Assembly (NCBI GenBank): GCA_002483105.1 | Contig: DLHG01000011.1 | Coordinates: 1-64,000 of the forward strand | Length of the DNA: 64,000 bases | Direction: 5' to 3' | DNA from: Bacteroidetes bacterium UBA7674 | GTDB taxonomy: Bacteria > Bacteroidota > Bacteroidia > Chitinophagales > Chitinophagaceae | Shown: positions 34,428-42,666 of the stretch, one piece after another | Numbering within the stretch: position 1 is the stretch's first letter | Layout: each line of letters opens with the position of its first letter | The notes under the pieces: generated by a model | What the model saw: the letters and a program-made list of their open reading frames with translations, nothing else | What the model was told of the DNA's origin: nothing | Databases searched by the model: none | Made by a program: the position numbers and the translations under genes

Positions 34428-35276
34428 TTAGTGTTTCATAAATTTATCAATATACCGCGTCCCATCCTCTGCAAGGCAGATAATAAGGTAAAGACCATTG
34501 GCTAGATTACTGATGTCTAATTTCTTCACATCATTTTCTGCAACATACAGCGATTGCATTTCCTTTCCTGTTGCGGATACAATTTTTACTTGCAATGCCT
34601 GCATCAGTGTATTTCGGAGATTTATTGCATCCATGGCTGGATTAGGATAGATGGACAGTACCGTTCGTTCTTCCACATGGGCCGCAGTAGTGGGGTAAAT
34701 ACCGTATTTGTAGTCAAAATTGAAGTAGTTATCGTTGCCGCCACCACCATTAGTTACGTTGTAGCAGCGCATTGCTACATATAGTCCGCTATTTCGGATG
34801 CGACCCAGATATACTTTGTTGTTTTCTGTTACATTTATATCCTGTGTCGCCATTGTAGCATTATACGCATCTTTTATCTCACTCACTGAAGTTATGCTCA
34901 TATAATTAAAACTACCGGGGGCTTCGATCCATTTGGTAATACCATTACCTTTTATGTCGCCTTGCCATATACTGCTTAAGCCTGATGTGAAACCCAATGC
35001 CCCACCGTTACCATATGGCCCGTTGTGTTCTACCATGTCTATGGAGGTATCAGTACCATCAGTATAAGAGCCAAACGTGTTTGTATCGAAACTGTAAACA
35101 TACGTATGGTTCAAAAAATTGTAACCAGACTGGGAACCGTTAGCACCGGATATTCCAGCGATGGATGGGCTATGGTGCTCATACATCCTTTTACCTGTAA
35201 TGGTTGTTAAAGGTTGTGCATAGGTGGCCTGGTCAGCCAGATATATGCATACTAAGAGTAAAATTATTTGTTTCAT
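34428..35276 (-). CDS. T9SS-secreted protein (type A sorting domain)
   Basis: 282 aa with a signal peptide ending in ATYAQ. The C-terminal ~75 residues are a T9SS type A sorting domain (LSIYPNPAMDAINLRNTL, VKKLDISNLANGLYLIICL, IDKFMKH). The central part is Asn/Gly/Tyr-rich and contains no catalytic motif I recognise. It is followed by remnant DNA and lies next to a second T9SS gene and a LytS/LytTR pair, with the same orientation as that second gene. Confidence 0.75.
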   Translation of the reverse strand: MKQIILLLVCIYLADQATYAQPLTTITGKRMYEHHSPSIAGISGANGSQSGYNFLNHTYVYSFDTNTFGSYTDGTDTSIDMVEHNGPYGNGGALGFTSGLSSIWQGDIKGNGITKWIEAPGSFNYMSITSVSEIKDAYNATMATQDINVTENNKVYLGRIRNSGLYVAMRCYNVTNGGGGNDNYFNFDYKYGIYPTTAAHVEERTVLSIYPNPAMDAINLRNTLMQALQVKIVSATGKEMQSLYVAENDVKKLDISNLANGLYLIICLAEDGTRYIDKFMKH

Positions 35277-35353
35277 GTATCAGTTTGATTTTATGGTTAA
35301 TGTTGCAGAACATACTTTGCATGGATAGGCACGCCATTACAATACTATCATTG

Positions 35354-36115
35354 TCATCGTTTAACGAAACTGCTGGTATAGATGTCGTTTTTACACTTCA
35401 TGACGATGTTATATACTCCGGGAACAAGATCGTTGGTCTCTAATGTATGCACTCTGCTTCCTTTTACTAATTCTATTCTTTTTATAACTAATCCGGTTGC
35501 ATTTGTGATGGTTAATTTTGTAGCATCTGTTACTTCCCACTCAAGTTGTATTTTATCATACACAGGGTTAGGATATGTTTTTATTGCAGTGCGATGAGCT
35601 GTTGTAGTGATGCCCGTTGTATTAGTTTGACCGGCATTTATCTGATTGCCGGATGTATTAAAAGCCCATTCTTTTACAGTAAATGATGCAGCCCCGGGCG
35701 CAACACTCATCATAAGCCATCCATAATACCATGTGGTGCTATTCTTGAATCTGAAGCCTATGTACTTATCAGTTGCGTTGGTTTGCCAGTTGCCGGAACT
35801 CCCGCTACTCAAAGGATTATAGGTGCCGGCCATCCAGATTCCTGATGAGCTGATACTATCGCCGGCGTTGAGTTTTGCGGGAAACGAATTTGAATCGAAC
35901 AGTATTTCGCAAAGACCATGAGTTTGAATGACTACCTCGGGCAAAAGATGAAACCATACTACAATATCATTTGAAGGTGATGAAGAGGGGCTTATAGTGA
36001 AAGCATTCCATGTATTCACAGTTGTATCCGGATTGATATCATGGTAGCTGATTTGGGAATAGGATGCTATTCCGGATGTTGTTAGGATTGAAATTGTAAA
36101 TAGCAGTTTTTTCAT
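35354..36115 (-). CDS. T9SS-secreted protein (type A sorting domain)
   Basis: 253 aa when started at 36115 (MKKLLFTISILTTSGIASYSQ), the signal peptide start; the frame is open further upstream. The C-terminus is a T9SS sorting domain (IKTYPNPVYDKIQLEW, LVPGVYNIVMKCKN). The main domain (YLGW-like strands GFRFKNSTTWYYGWLMMSVAPG and VKEWAFNTSGNQINAGQT) resembles secreted beta-sandwich proteins in which a WYGW-MxxS block is followed by a WAF-T-G-x-I-NAG motif. The substrate or role is unknown. It is transcribed divergently from the sensor kinase next door. Confidence 0.75.
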   Translation of the reverse strand: MKKLLFTISILTTSGIASYSQISYHDINPDTTVNTWNAFTISPSSSPSNDIVVWFHLLPEVVIQTHGLCEILFDSNSFPAKLNAGDSISSSGIWMAGTYNPLSSGSSGNWQTNATDKYIGFRFKNSTTWYYGWLMMSVAPGAASFTVKEWAFNTSGNQINAGQTNTTGITTTAHRTAIKTYPNPVYDKIQLEWEVTDATKLTITNATGLVIKRIELVKGSRVHTLETNDLVPGVYNIVMKCKNDIYTSSFVKR

Positions 36116-36348
36116 TGTATTCGATTTTAATGATAGAATATTGTGCATTGAAAGCAATATGAATACTATAGTGATAATTCTTGCTACCTCCATTTGCATC
36201 ATAGATACTTTCAAAATCAAAAGACGGAAAAGTGTATGTAGTAGTTTGAAATAATAGACAAACGCTTCATTTTTTTGACGAAAGGATTTCATCAAATCTT
36301 TTATCAATATCATGGTCATATGGTTACACTTTTGTATTTTTAAACATT

Positions 36349-37389
36349 GTGATAGAACGTATCGTTAATAATTTTTATTTACGTAATTTATTTGCCTTAC
36401 TGGTATATATCAGTCCTACATTATTGCAAAATATTGCCAACTACCAGGTAGTAGGTACAGCCTATATAGTTAAATATGCCTGTGGCCACATTGCTTTTTT
36501 TATGTTTTTCGTATTCCATAGCCGGGTACTGTATGAAAAGATTTTCCTGAAGAGGAAATTCATTCTCTACGTCATTTTATTCTTTCTTACAATGTTTATA
36601 TGGCGGGAGTCTACCAGTTACCTGATATGGCTGGTGACCAGGCAACCGGGCGAAACTATTTACTACATTGAAGAATTGAAAAACAGCAACTGGGTATACT
36701 GGTTGTTTATTTACTGGGCTGATTTTGTATACTCATGGATTGCATTGGGCGTTTATCTCGCATTCAGGTATTTCAGAGAATTGACCAGGTTATTGCAGGT
36801 TGAAAATGTAAAGAAGGAGTTGGAGCTTAAGCAGCTTAATGAGCAGCTTAACCCGCATTTCTTGTTCAATGCATTAAACAATATATACAGCCATATACTA
36901 AGAGGTTCGGTAGCAAGCAAGGAATTGATTTTAAAGCTAAGTGAGCTGATGCGGTATATACTAAATAGTAGTAAGCATGATACGGTTTCGCTTCATAGTG
37001 AAATTAGTTTCATTGAACATTACATTGCATTTGAAAAAGAAAGGCTTGGTGAGCGTTGTGAATTGCATTATACCAAAAACATTTCATCATCCGGATTCAA
37101 TATTGTGCCGCTTATACTGTTTACCTATATAGAAAACGCATTTAAGTATGGAACTGCATCTATACATAAATCTGATATTTACATCGACATAAGGGCAGAT
37201 GAACAATCCTTAAAGCTGAGGGTCTCGAATGCTGTCTTCGTCTATGAGAATAATTCACCGAAAACGGGGCTTGATAACGCATCCAGAAGGTTGGCAATAT
37301 TATACCCGGACGCACATACACTTCATACGATACAGGATGAGGGTAGCTATACTGTAATGCTTGAAATACAGAACAAAAATGAAGCTTAA
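36349..37389 (+). CDS. LytS-type sensor histidine kinase
   Basis: 346 aa. The N-terminal ~140 residues hold four hydrophobic helices; the C-terminal part is a His_kinase (LytS-type) domain with the phospho-His box NEQLNPHFLFNALNNIYSH and a reduced ATP-binding region (FTYIENAFKYGTASI). The start is GTG at 36349, as no ATG exists nearby in frame. The stop overlaps the following response regulator by 11 bases, so the pair is translationally coupled. Divergent neighbours are two T9SS genes that may be its targets. Confidence 0.9.
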   Translation: MIERIVNNFYLRNLFALLVYISPTLLQNIANYQVVGTAYIVKYACGHIAFFMFFVFHSRVLYEKIFLKRKFILYVILFFLTMFIWRESTSYLIWLVTRQPGETIYYIEELKNSNWVYWLFIYWADFVYSWIALGVYLAFRYFRELTRLLQVENVKKELELKQLNEQLNPHFLFNALNNIYSHILRGSVASKELILKLSELMRYILNSSKHDTVSLHSEISFIEHYIAFEKERLGERCELHYTKNISSSGFNIVPLILFTYIENAFKYGTASIHKSDIYIDIRADEQSLKLRVSNAVFVYENNSPKTGLDNASRRLAILYPDAHTLHTIQDEGSYTVMLEIQNKNEA

Positions 37390-38068
37390 TTGTATTATAG
37401 TAGATGATGAGGAGGGGTCACACCAGGTACTGGAAAATTATGCCCGGAAACTGAATTATCTTACATTAATTGGTAAATACTATAATGCCATTGATGCTTT
37501 TCATTTTATGAAAACCCATAGAGTGGATGTACTGCTGCTGGATATTAATATGCCTGAGGTTGACGGATTTAGCTTGCTGGATATGCTTACTTACAAACCT
37601 ACTGTCATATTTACTACTGCTTATTCAGATTATGCCTTGAAAGCGTTTGAATATAATGCTGTTGATTATCTGTACAAACCAATACGTTTCGAGCGGTTCG
37701 TAGTAGCTATGGAAAAAGCGTTAAGATGGAACAGCCTGCAACAAAGTACGGAGATTGATGCTATAACATTAAAAGTAGACGGTATAGCAACTCAAGTATT
37801 GATAACTGATATTTATTTTATAGAAAGCCAGGGGAATTACCTGAAGGTACATACCAGAGTAAAAACCTACATCGTGCATATGACTATGAATGAAATTGAA
37901 GCATCATTGCCGGTAAGATCATTTATCAGGGTACATAAGTCTTATATTATCAATAAGAATGAAATACAAAAAAGCGATAGTGAGCATACATTGGTGAACG
38001 GAGTGATCATTCCTGTTGGTAAGACATACAAGAAATATTTTGCAGAATTTATTAAGAAGAATTTTTAG
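37379..38068 (+). CDS. LytTR-family response regulator
   Basis: 229 aa with an N-terminal receiver (IIVDDEEGSHQ, phosphoacceptor in LLLDINMPEVDG, Lys in YLYKPIRFERF) and a C-terminal LytTR DNA-binding domain (FIESQGNYLKVHTRVKTYIVH, then SFIRVHKSYIIN). The ATG at 37379 overlaps the kinase stop. Its 3' end lies 10 bases before a tRNA-Lys-like 3' end. It most likely regulates genes nearby by binding direct repeats upstream of their promoters; no such repeats were identified by eye. Confidence 0.92.
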   Translation: MKLNCIIVDDEEGSHQVLENYARKLNYLTLIGKYYNAIDAFHFMKTHRVDVLLLDINMPEVDGFSLLDMLTYKPTVIFTTAYSDYALKAFEYNAVDYLYKPIRFERFVVAMEKALRWNSLQQSTEIDAITLKVDGIATQVLITDIYFIESQGNYLKVHTRVKTYIVHMTMNEIEASLPVRSFIRVHKSYIINKNEIQKSDSEHTLVNGVIIPVGKTYKKYFAEFIKKNF

Positions 38069-38074
38069 ATATAC

Positions 38075-38099
38075 TGAGTGATCCCGTTGGGACTCGAAA
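38075..38099 (-). repeat. tRNA-Lys-like 3' end (possible attachment site)
   Basis: On the minus strand this reads TTTCGAGTCCCAACGGGATC followed by ACTCA: the T-loop, the 3' side of the T-stem and the 3' side of the acceptor stem of a tRNA. Eighteen bases (38078-38095, GTGATCCCGTTGGGACTC) recur exactly at 48612-48629, inside a 5'-truncated tRNA-Lys(CTT). The 3' end of a tRNA gene is the usual core of tyrosine-integrase attachment sites. No integrase is adjacent. Confidence 0.55.
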
Positions 38100-38307
38100 T
38101 AAGTGATTAAAGCATTGAAAATCAAAGCCTTTTTATTTTTGGTCGATTAATTTTAAGAACTTACTTTTCACTTTACAGAGATGTACTTGATTTTACAAAG
38201 TTATCAGATTCTTGTTCAATATCGTCAACCTGTGTTCCGCTTATCTCTACAGAAGCGCTACGACTAGTAAGTTTTGGGTAATAAGAAATATTGCCCTTAT
38301 TAACTTG

Positions 38308-39210
38308 TTACTTTATTTCCTCGCTGTCAACACTAATCACACTGAATATCCCATATCCGTTCTTTACATTTCCAAATACGTTTGTCGGCTCTGAAAATGG
38401 GTTGCCATTATTGTCAATCGCATATTGGTAGCTTTTTGCAAATTTATACCAGTCTTCCGATACATGATACAGCTCAATAACAGGATAGAACTTGATACCG
38501 GCCATATCCGCAGGCTCTAAAGCCCTGCTTGATACATATAGTAATAGCTCTTTGCTTTTGCCATTAAAAAGTATGTCTTTCAGGAAGATTCCATTTGCTG
38601 ACAGACAAGAGTTCAAATCGATGTCATCAGCATATACACTCTCCACGCTTGCATCTATCGTGTTAACGCACTCAATAACTCCTTTGCCTGTATCCAGTGC
38701 AGGAGCCTGCTGTATTTTGATTATATAAAAGTCACCTGCTGTCGAAGGGTCGGTAAAGGTTATACGTAGTTCATCCTGAGGGTCACCGTTGGCATCCGAT
38801 CTGGCTTTGGAAATGCGTTGCAGCTTATCAATGTTTACCCGGACAGGTGTTCTAGCTTCCGCAGTTATACTTGTGTATCCGGGGGCCGAAATGTCAATTC
38901 GATATGTCTTCCCCGGGGCTGCAATAGTTGACGATTGGTATATTTCAGTTTGCGCATCATATTTCATCGTCTCTATAAGCTGGTCATTCTCATAAAGCAG
39001 TGCTGACGCATTGCTTATCATTCGGTTCTTACCTGGTTTTTCGAGTATGTCTATACTTTTGCTCACCTGTAGCTGAATGGCTTCTCCGGCAACGCACGCA
39101 CCACTAATAGCAAGTTTAGATGTATGCGATGGGATGTCCATTTTTATTTCTTTTTCGCAGGATGTAAGAGCAAAGGCTATGAAAAGGATGAATTTGATAT
39201 GTTGTTTCAT
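38308..39210 (-). CDS. DUF4249 lipoprotein, last gene of the TonB operon
   Basis: 300 aa with lipobox FIAFALTSC (Cys18). DUF4249 lipoproteins are found next to TonB-dependent receptors in Bacteroidota. Signs here are LAISGACVAGEAIQLQVSKSIDI, the middle YRIDISAPGYTSITAEARTPVRV, and the ending NVFGNVKNGYGIFSVISVDSEEI. They probably sit on the receptor as a surface or periplasmic partner, in the manner of SusD. It follows the upstream receptor gene by 14 bases. Confidence 0.83.
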   Translation of the reverse strand: MKQHIKFILFIAFALTSCEKEIKMDIPSHTSKLAISGACVAGEAIQLQVSKSIDILEKPGKNRMISNASALLYENDQLIETMKYDAQTEIYQSSTIAAPGKTYRIDISAPGYTSITAEARTPVRVNIDKLQRISKARSDANGDPQDELRITFTDPSTAGDFYIIKIQQAPALDTGKGVIECVNTIDASVESVYADDIDLNSCLSANGIFLKDILFNGKSKELLLYVSSRALEPADMAGIKFYPVIELYHVSEDWYKFAKSYQYAIDNNGNPFSEPTNVFGNVKNGYGIFSVISVDSEEIK

Positions 39211-39224
39211 AAAAGATCGATTTA

Positions 39225-41528
39225 TTAAAATTTGAATTGATAGCTGATAGATGGTATAATAGGAAACAGACTCATTTGCTTGAATACCGGGTCTCCCTGG
39301 CTATTTGTTGAACTATAGATGTAGAATGGGTTACGCCTATTGTACACGTTGTACGCGCTAATCACCCAGGCCCGTTCAGAGTGTTTTCGGTGTTTCATGA
39401 ATTTAATACTAACATCTGCACGATGATAGGATGGCATTCTGAAACCATTTCTGGAGCTATACACTTGTATCTCGAAACCGTCAGGCCCGGCATAGGATGC
39501 TGTAGGTAGCGTTACTGCATTTCCGGTGCCATAGATCCATTCAGCGCTCGCCTCAATGTTCTTTGCTACTTTATAGATAGCGGCAATCTTGAAGTCGTGT
39601 CGGCGGTCATAGCGATACGGAAACATTATGCCATTATTCAAATTGTCGAATTTCCTGTTGGTATATGATAAGGTGTATCCCAACATACCTGTAAAATTTC
39701 CTTTTTTCTTTTGCAGGAATAGCTCCAGGCCATAGCTATTTCCCCTTCCTATTTCCACCCTGTCTTCCCATGAGCCTTCGGCATTCAGGAAGCTTGCGCC
39801 CTCCTTGTATTCGATAATATTGTTCATGTCTTTATAGTAGCCTTCAATACTTATTTCGATGCCTGACTTATGTGTATATGCAATTCCTGCAGCTGTTTGT
39901 TGTGACCGTTGTGCCGGAATTTTATCTGTGACCGGCAACCATAGATCAGTCGGGAGGCCTATGGACGAATTGGTGAGGAGGTGAATGAACTGATTCATTT
40001 GTGCGTAGGATGCTTTCGCGCTAAGCCTACCACTCAACAGGTAGCGCAGAGAAGCGCGAGGTTGAACAGAGGAATAGAATTTTCCGCGAACGCTAAAGCC
40101 TGTCCAGTGCAAGCCGATATTTGCTTTTAAACGGGATGCTATACGTATGTCATCTTCCACATAGCCATCAAACTCATTGGCAAATATAGGATCCATGCCG
40201 ACTGTTGTATCTTGCCTATTGCTGCCTGCGTTAACCTTAGTCTGTTGTGCCCCCGGTGTATATGTATGTGCCACAAATCCTGCACCCGCTTTTAGTGTAT
40301 GTGCAGCTGAGGGAAATATATCGAAGTCATACTTGATCACTTTGTCATTTATTCCTGAGGAGTATTTGAGTAGAAACTCATCTGTTGTGTTGGCTATATT
40401 GCTGCTTACCTGTGAGCCAATATTGAAGCTGTACCTGCTATAGTATGCCGTTAGGTTGCCAAATATTTTAGCATTGAATTGATGATTCCATCGGGCTACT
40501 GCTGTCGTATTGCCCCATAACAAATCCGTGTTGAACTTTGATGAGGCTGTTCCGCCTAAGCTGTTTTGTTTCTCACGGGCGTAGAATTTATCATTACCGA
40601 AATATCCACTGATGAATAGATGATCTTTCTGTCCCAGTTTGAAGTTCAGTTTTCCGTTCAGATCGTAGAAGAAGTATCCCGCTTTAATGTTGCCCCGCAT
40701 AAACGGCCTGGCGATCACGTCATAATAAGTGCGGCGTCCGGATAACATAAACGAAGATTTTCCTTTTTGTATCGGACCTTCCAATGTCAGCCTCGAAGCG
40801 ATGAGACCTATGCCGCCCTCACCATGTATTCGGCTTTTGTCACCGTCTTTCATTTTTATGTCAATGACAGATGATAGCCGTCCACCATACCGTGCGGGGA
40901 AGCCGCCTTTTACCAGTTCAACACTTTTTACAGCATCAGCGTTAAATACACTGAAAAAGCCAAACAAGTGGCTGGCGTTATATACCGGTACACCATCCAG
41001 TAAGATCAGGTTTTGATCCGGGCCACCACCTCTCACATAGATACCGGTACTGCCCTCGCTACCTGCCTGTACGCCTGGAAGTAACTGTATTGCCTTCATC
41101 ACATCTGCTTCGCCGAGGAAGGCCGGAAGAGATTTAATGGTATTTACCGGCAAGTCAATGGCACTCATTTGCGTACGGTCGTGTATGGCAGTTTCACCGG
41201 TCACTAAAACTTCATCCAGTTCTTCTGTAGCCTCCAGCTCTATATTTACTGTGGTATTGCTTTGTACATCCAACGCCTTGCTGAAATACCGGAACCCGGT
41301 ATAACCAGCGCTCAGCACCAAACTGCCGGCAGGGATAGTGATAGAATAGAAGCCGAAATTATTGGTAGTAGTGCCAACATTCTTTTCCTGTATGTACACT
41401 GTAGCTCCAATTACCCGCTCACCGCTCTCTTTTTCCGTCACATACCCACTAATAGTTACCCCCTGGGCCTGCAATGCTTGCGTGAAAAAGCTGCATAGTA
41501 CTGTCAAAACGATCTTTCTTAACTGCAT
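39225..41528 (-). CDS. TonB-dependent receptor, second of the operon
   Basis: 767 aa with signal peptide (MQLRKIVLTVLCSFFTQALQAQG), a CarboxypepD-reg-like domain (VTISGYVTEKESGERVIGATVYI), a plug (IKSLPAFLGEADVMKAIQLLPGVQ, then STGIYVRGGGPDQNLILLDGVPVYN) and a beta-barrel ending in YQFKF. It lacks the STN signalling domain present in the other receptor of this operon, so it is a pure transporter. The substrate is unknown. It is preceded by a DUF4249 gene at 64 bases and followed by another at 14 bases. Confidence 0.92.
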   Translation of the reverse strand: MQLRKIVLTVLCSFFTQALQAQGVTISGYVTEKESGERVIGATVYIQEKNVGTTTNNFGFYSITIPAGSLVLSAGYTGFRYFSKALDVQSNTTVNIELEATEELDEVLVTGETAIHDRTQMSAIDLPVNTIKSLPAFLGEADVMKAIQLLPGVQAGSEGSTGIYVRGGGPDQNLILLDGVPVYNASHLFGFFSVFNADAVKSVELVKGGFPARYGGRLSSVIDIKMKDGDKSRIHGEGGIGLIASRLTLEGPIQKGKSSFMLSGRRTYYDVIARPFMRGNIKAGYFFYDLNGKLNFKLGQKDHLFISGYFGNDKFYAREKQNSLGGTASSKFNTDLLWGNTTAVARWNHQFNAKIFGNLTAYYSRYSFNIGSQVSSNIANTTDEFLLKYSSGINDKVIKYDFDIFPSAAHTLKAGAGFVAHTYTPGAQQTKVNAGSNRQDTTVGMDPIFANEFDGYVEDDIRIASRLKANIGLHWTGFSVRGKFYSSVQPRASLRYLLSGRLSAKASYAQMNQFIHLLTNSSIGLPTDLWLPVTDKIPAQRSQQTAAGIAYTHKSGIEISIEGYYKDMNNIIEYKEGASFLNAEGSWEDRVEIGRGNSYGLELFLQKKKGNFTGMLGYTLSYTNRKFDNLNNGIMFPYRYDRRHDFKIAAIYKVAKNIEASAEWIYGTGNAVTLPTASYAGPDGFEIQVYSSRNGFRMPSYHRADVSIKFMKHRKHSERAWVISAYNVYNRRNPFYIYSSTNSQGDPVFKQMSLFPIIPSISYQFKF

Positions 41529-41592
41529 AGATCAAAGTTCTTTTTGACTTTAAAACGCAGCATTTGTTCCTTACCCCTATGCGAAAAAATAA

Positions 41593-42666
41593 TTAATATC
41601 CCCAGGAGTCAAAAAAGTAGGTGAAACGGCGTGTGTACACCGCTCCTATCATGCCTAGCCCGTTATTTACATTCCCTTTAATGCGCACAGGCTGGTTGGG
41701 ATCAAGACCCGGTTCTGTCTGTTCATAAGCAACCAGGTAATTGTAATAATCTTCAGATACAGATTTAACGGTGATCATGATCTGCCCTCTATCAATATAT
41801 CCTGTAGCAAGGAACTGACTTTTATCAACTGATATATGCGTGATGTAGGAAGTTCCGTTAAAGTTTACGTCCCGCAGCAGAATCCTTTTACTTGGGTTCA
41901 GTGAATTCCCATACGTGAGGTTGTCCGTGTAGGGGTCGGTGGTGTAAACGGGCTGGCGGAAATAGTTACTACTGAAGGTTGTGTCAAAGTTCTTTATAAA
42001 AGAGAGATTGGCTTTGTTGAGACTGTCATACAGCCTTTTATTCCCGTTCAGGTCATACCATTGACCACCGAAACTGAAGAAGCCGGTTACATCGATGTAT
42101 TGTTTGATCGCTTCTATTACGTAGTAGTTACTTTCACCGGGAAGATCATCTATCTGTATACCTAATTCAAAAGCACTAACTCCGGCGTATGAAGTAGAGG
42201 TCGTGTCTATTATGGAAGATGTAAAAGCAGACGGTATAGTGAATTCAGCTATTGCTATTCCTAAATTACTATGCGTTGCTGTCAGTTTATAACGACCGCC
42301 GGGAGATAGAACAACAGTACTTTTAAAAGGCACTGTGTATAGAACAGGTGTCATTTCGTCTGCCGACCCGCTTAGCTGTTGTACGATACCGTTCTCGTCT
42401 TCAAGTTTTACTTCCAAGCCCTCAATAATACTGAACTTCAGCTCATTGCCCTCCGCCAAAGGTAAGCTTTGACCGGCCCTTAAGAGAGCCGGTCCACCGC
42501 CTGTCAGTTCACCGATAAGTACAATTTTCTTTTCTGCCTGCACTTTAGGAAGGTCAAGGTTCCTGGTACACGAAGAAACTATTGTCATAACAGCGGGCAA
42601 AAAATATCCTGTTGCCCTTAGAAGGTTACGTTTTTTATATACTTTTTTAATTATTGAGCCCATCAT
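41593..42666 (-). CDS. DUF4249 lipoprotein, first of the operon
   Basis: 357 aa. The signal is unusual: a basic lead (MMGSIIKKVYKKRNLLR) and then a hydrophobic stretch TGYFLPAVMTIVSSC, with the lipidated Cys near residue 33. Conserved DUF4249 features are KIVLIGELTGGGPALLRAG, LSPGGRYKLTATHSNLGIA and RIKGNVNNGLGMIGA. It starts on the last base of the preceding receptor stop (TGATG overlap) and is translationally coupled to it, so each DUF4249 protein is paired with one receptor. Confidence 0.83.
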   Translation of the reverse strand: MMGSIIKKVYKKRNLLRATGYFLPAVMTIVSSCTRNLDLPKVQAEKKIVLIGELTGGGPALLRAGQSLPLAEGNELKFSIIEGLEVKLEDENGIVQQLSGSADEMTPVLYTVPFKSTVVLSPGGRYKLTATHSNLGIAIAEFTIPSAFTSSIIDTTSTSYAGVSAFELGIQIDDLPGESNYYVIEAIKQYIDVTGFFSFGGQWYDLNGNKRLYDSLNKANLSFIKNFDTTFSSNYFRQPVYTTDPYTDNLTYGNSLNPSKRILLRDVNFNGTSYITHISVDKSQFLATGYIDRGQIMITVKSVSEDYYNYLVAYEQTEPGLDPNQPVRIKGNVNNGLGMIGAVYTRRFTYFFDSWGY

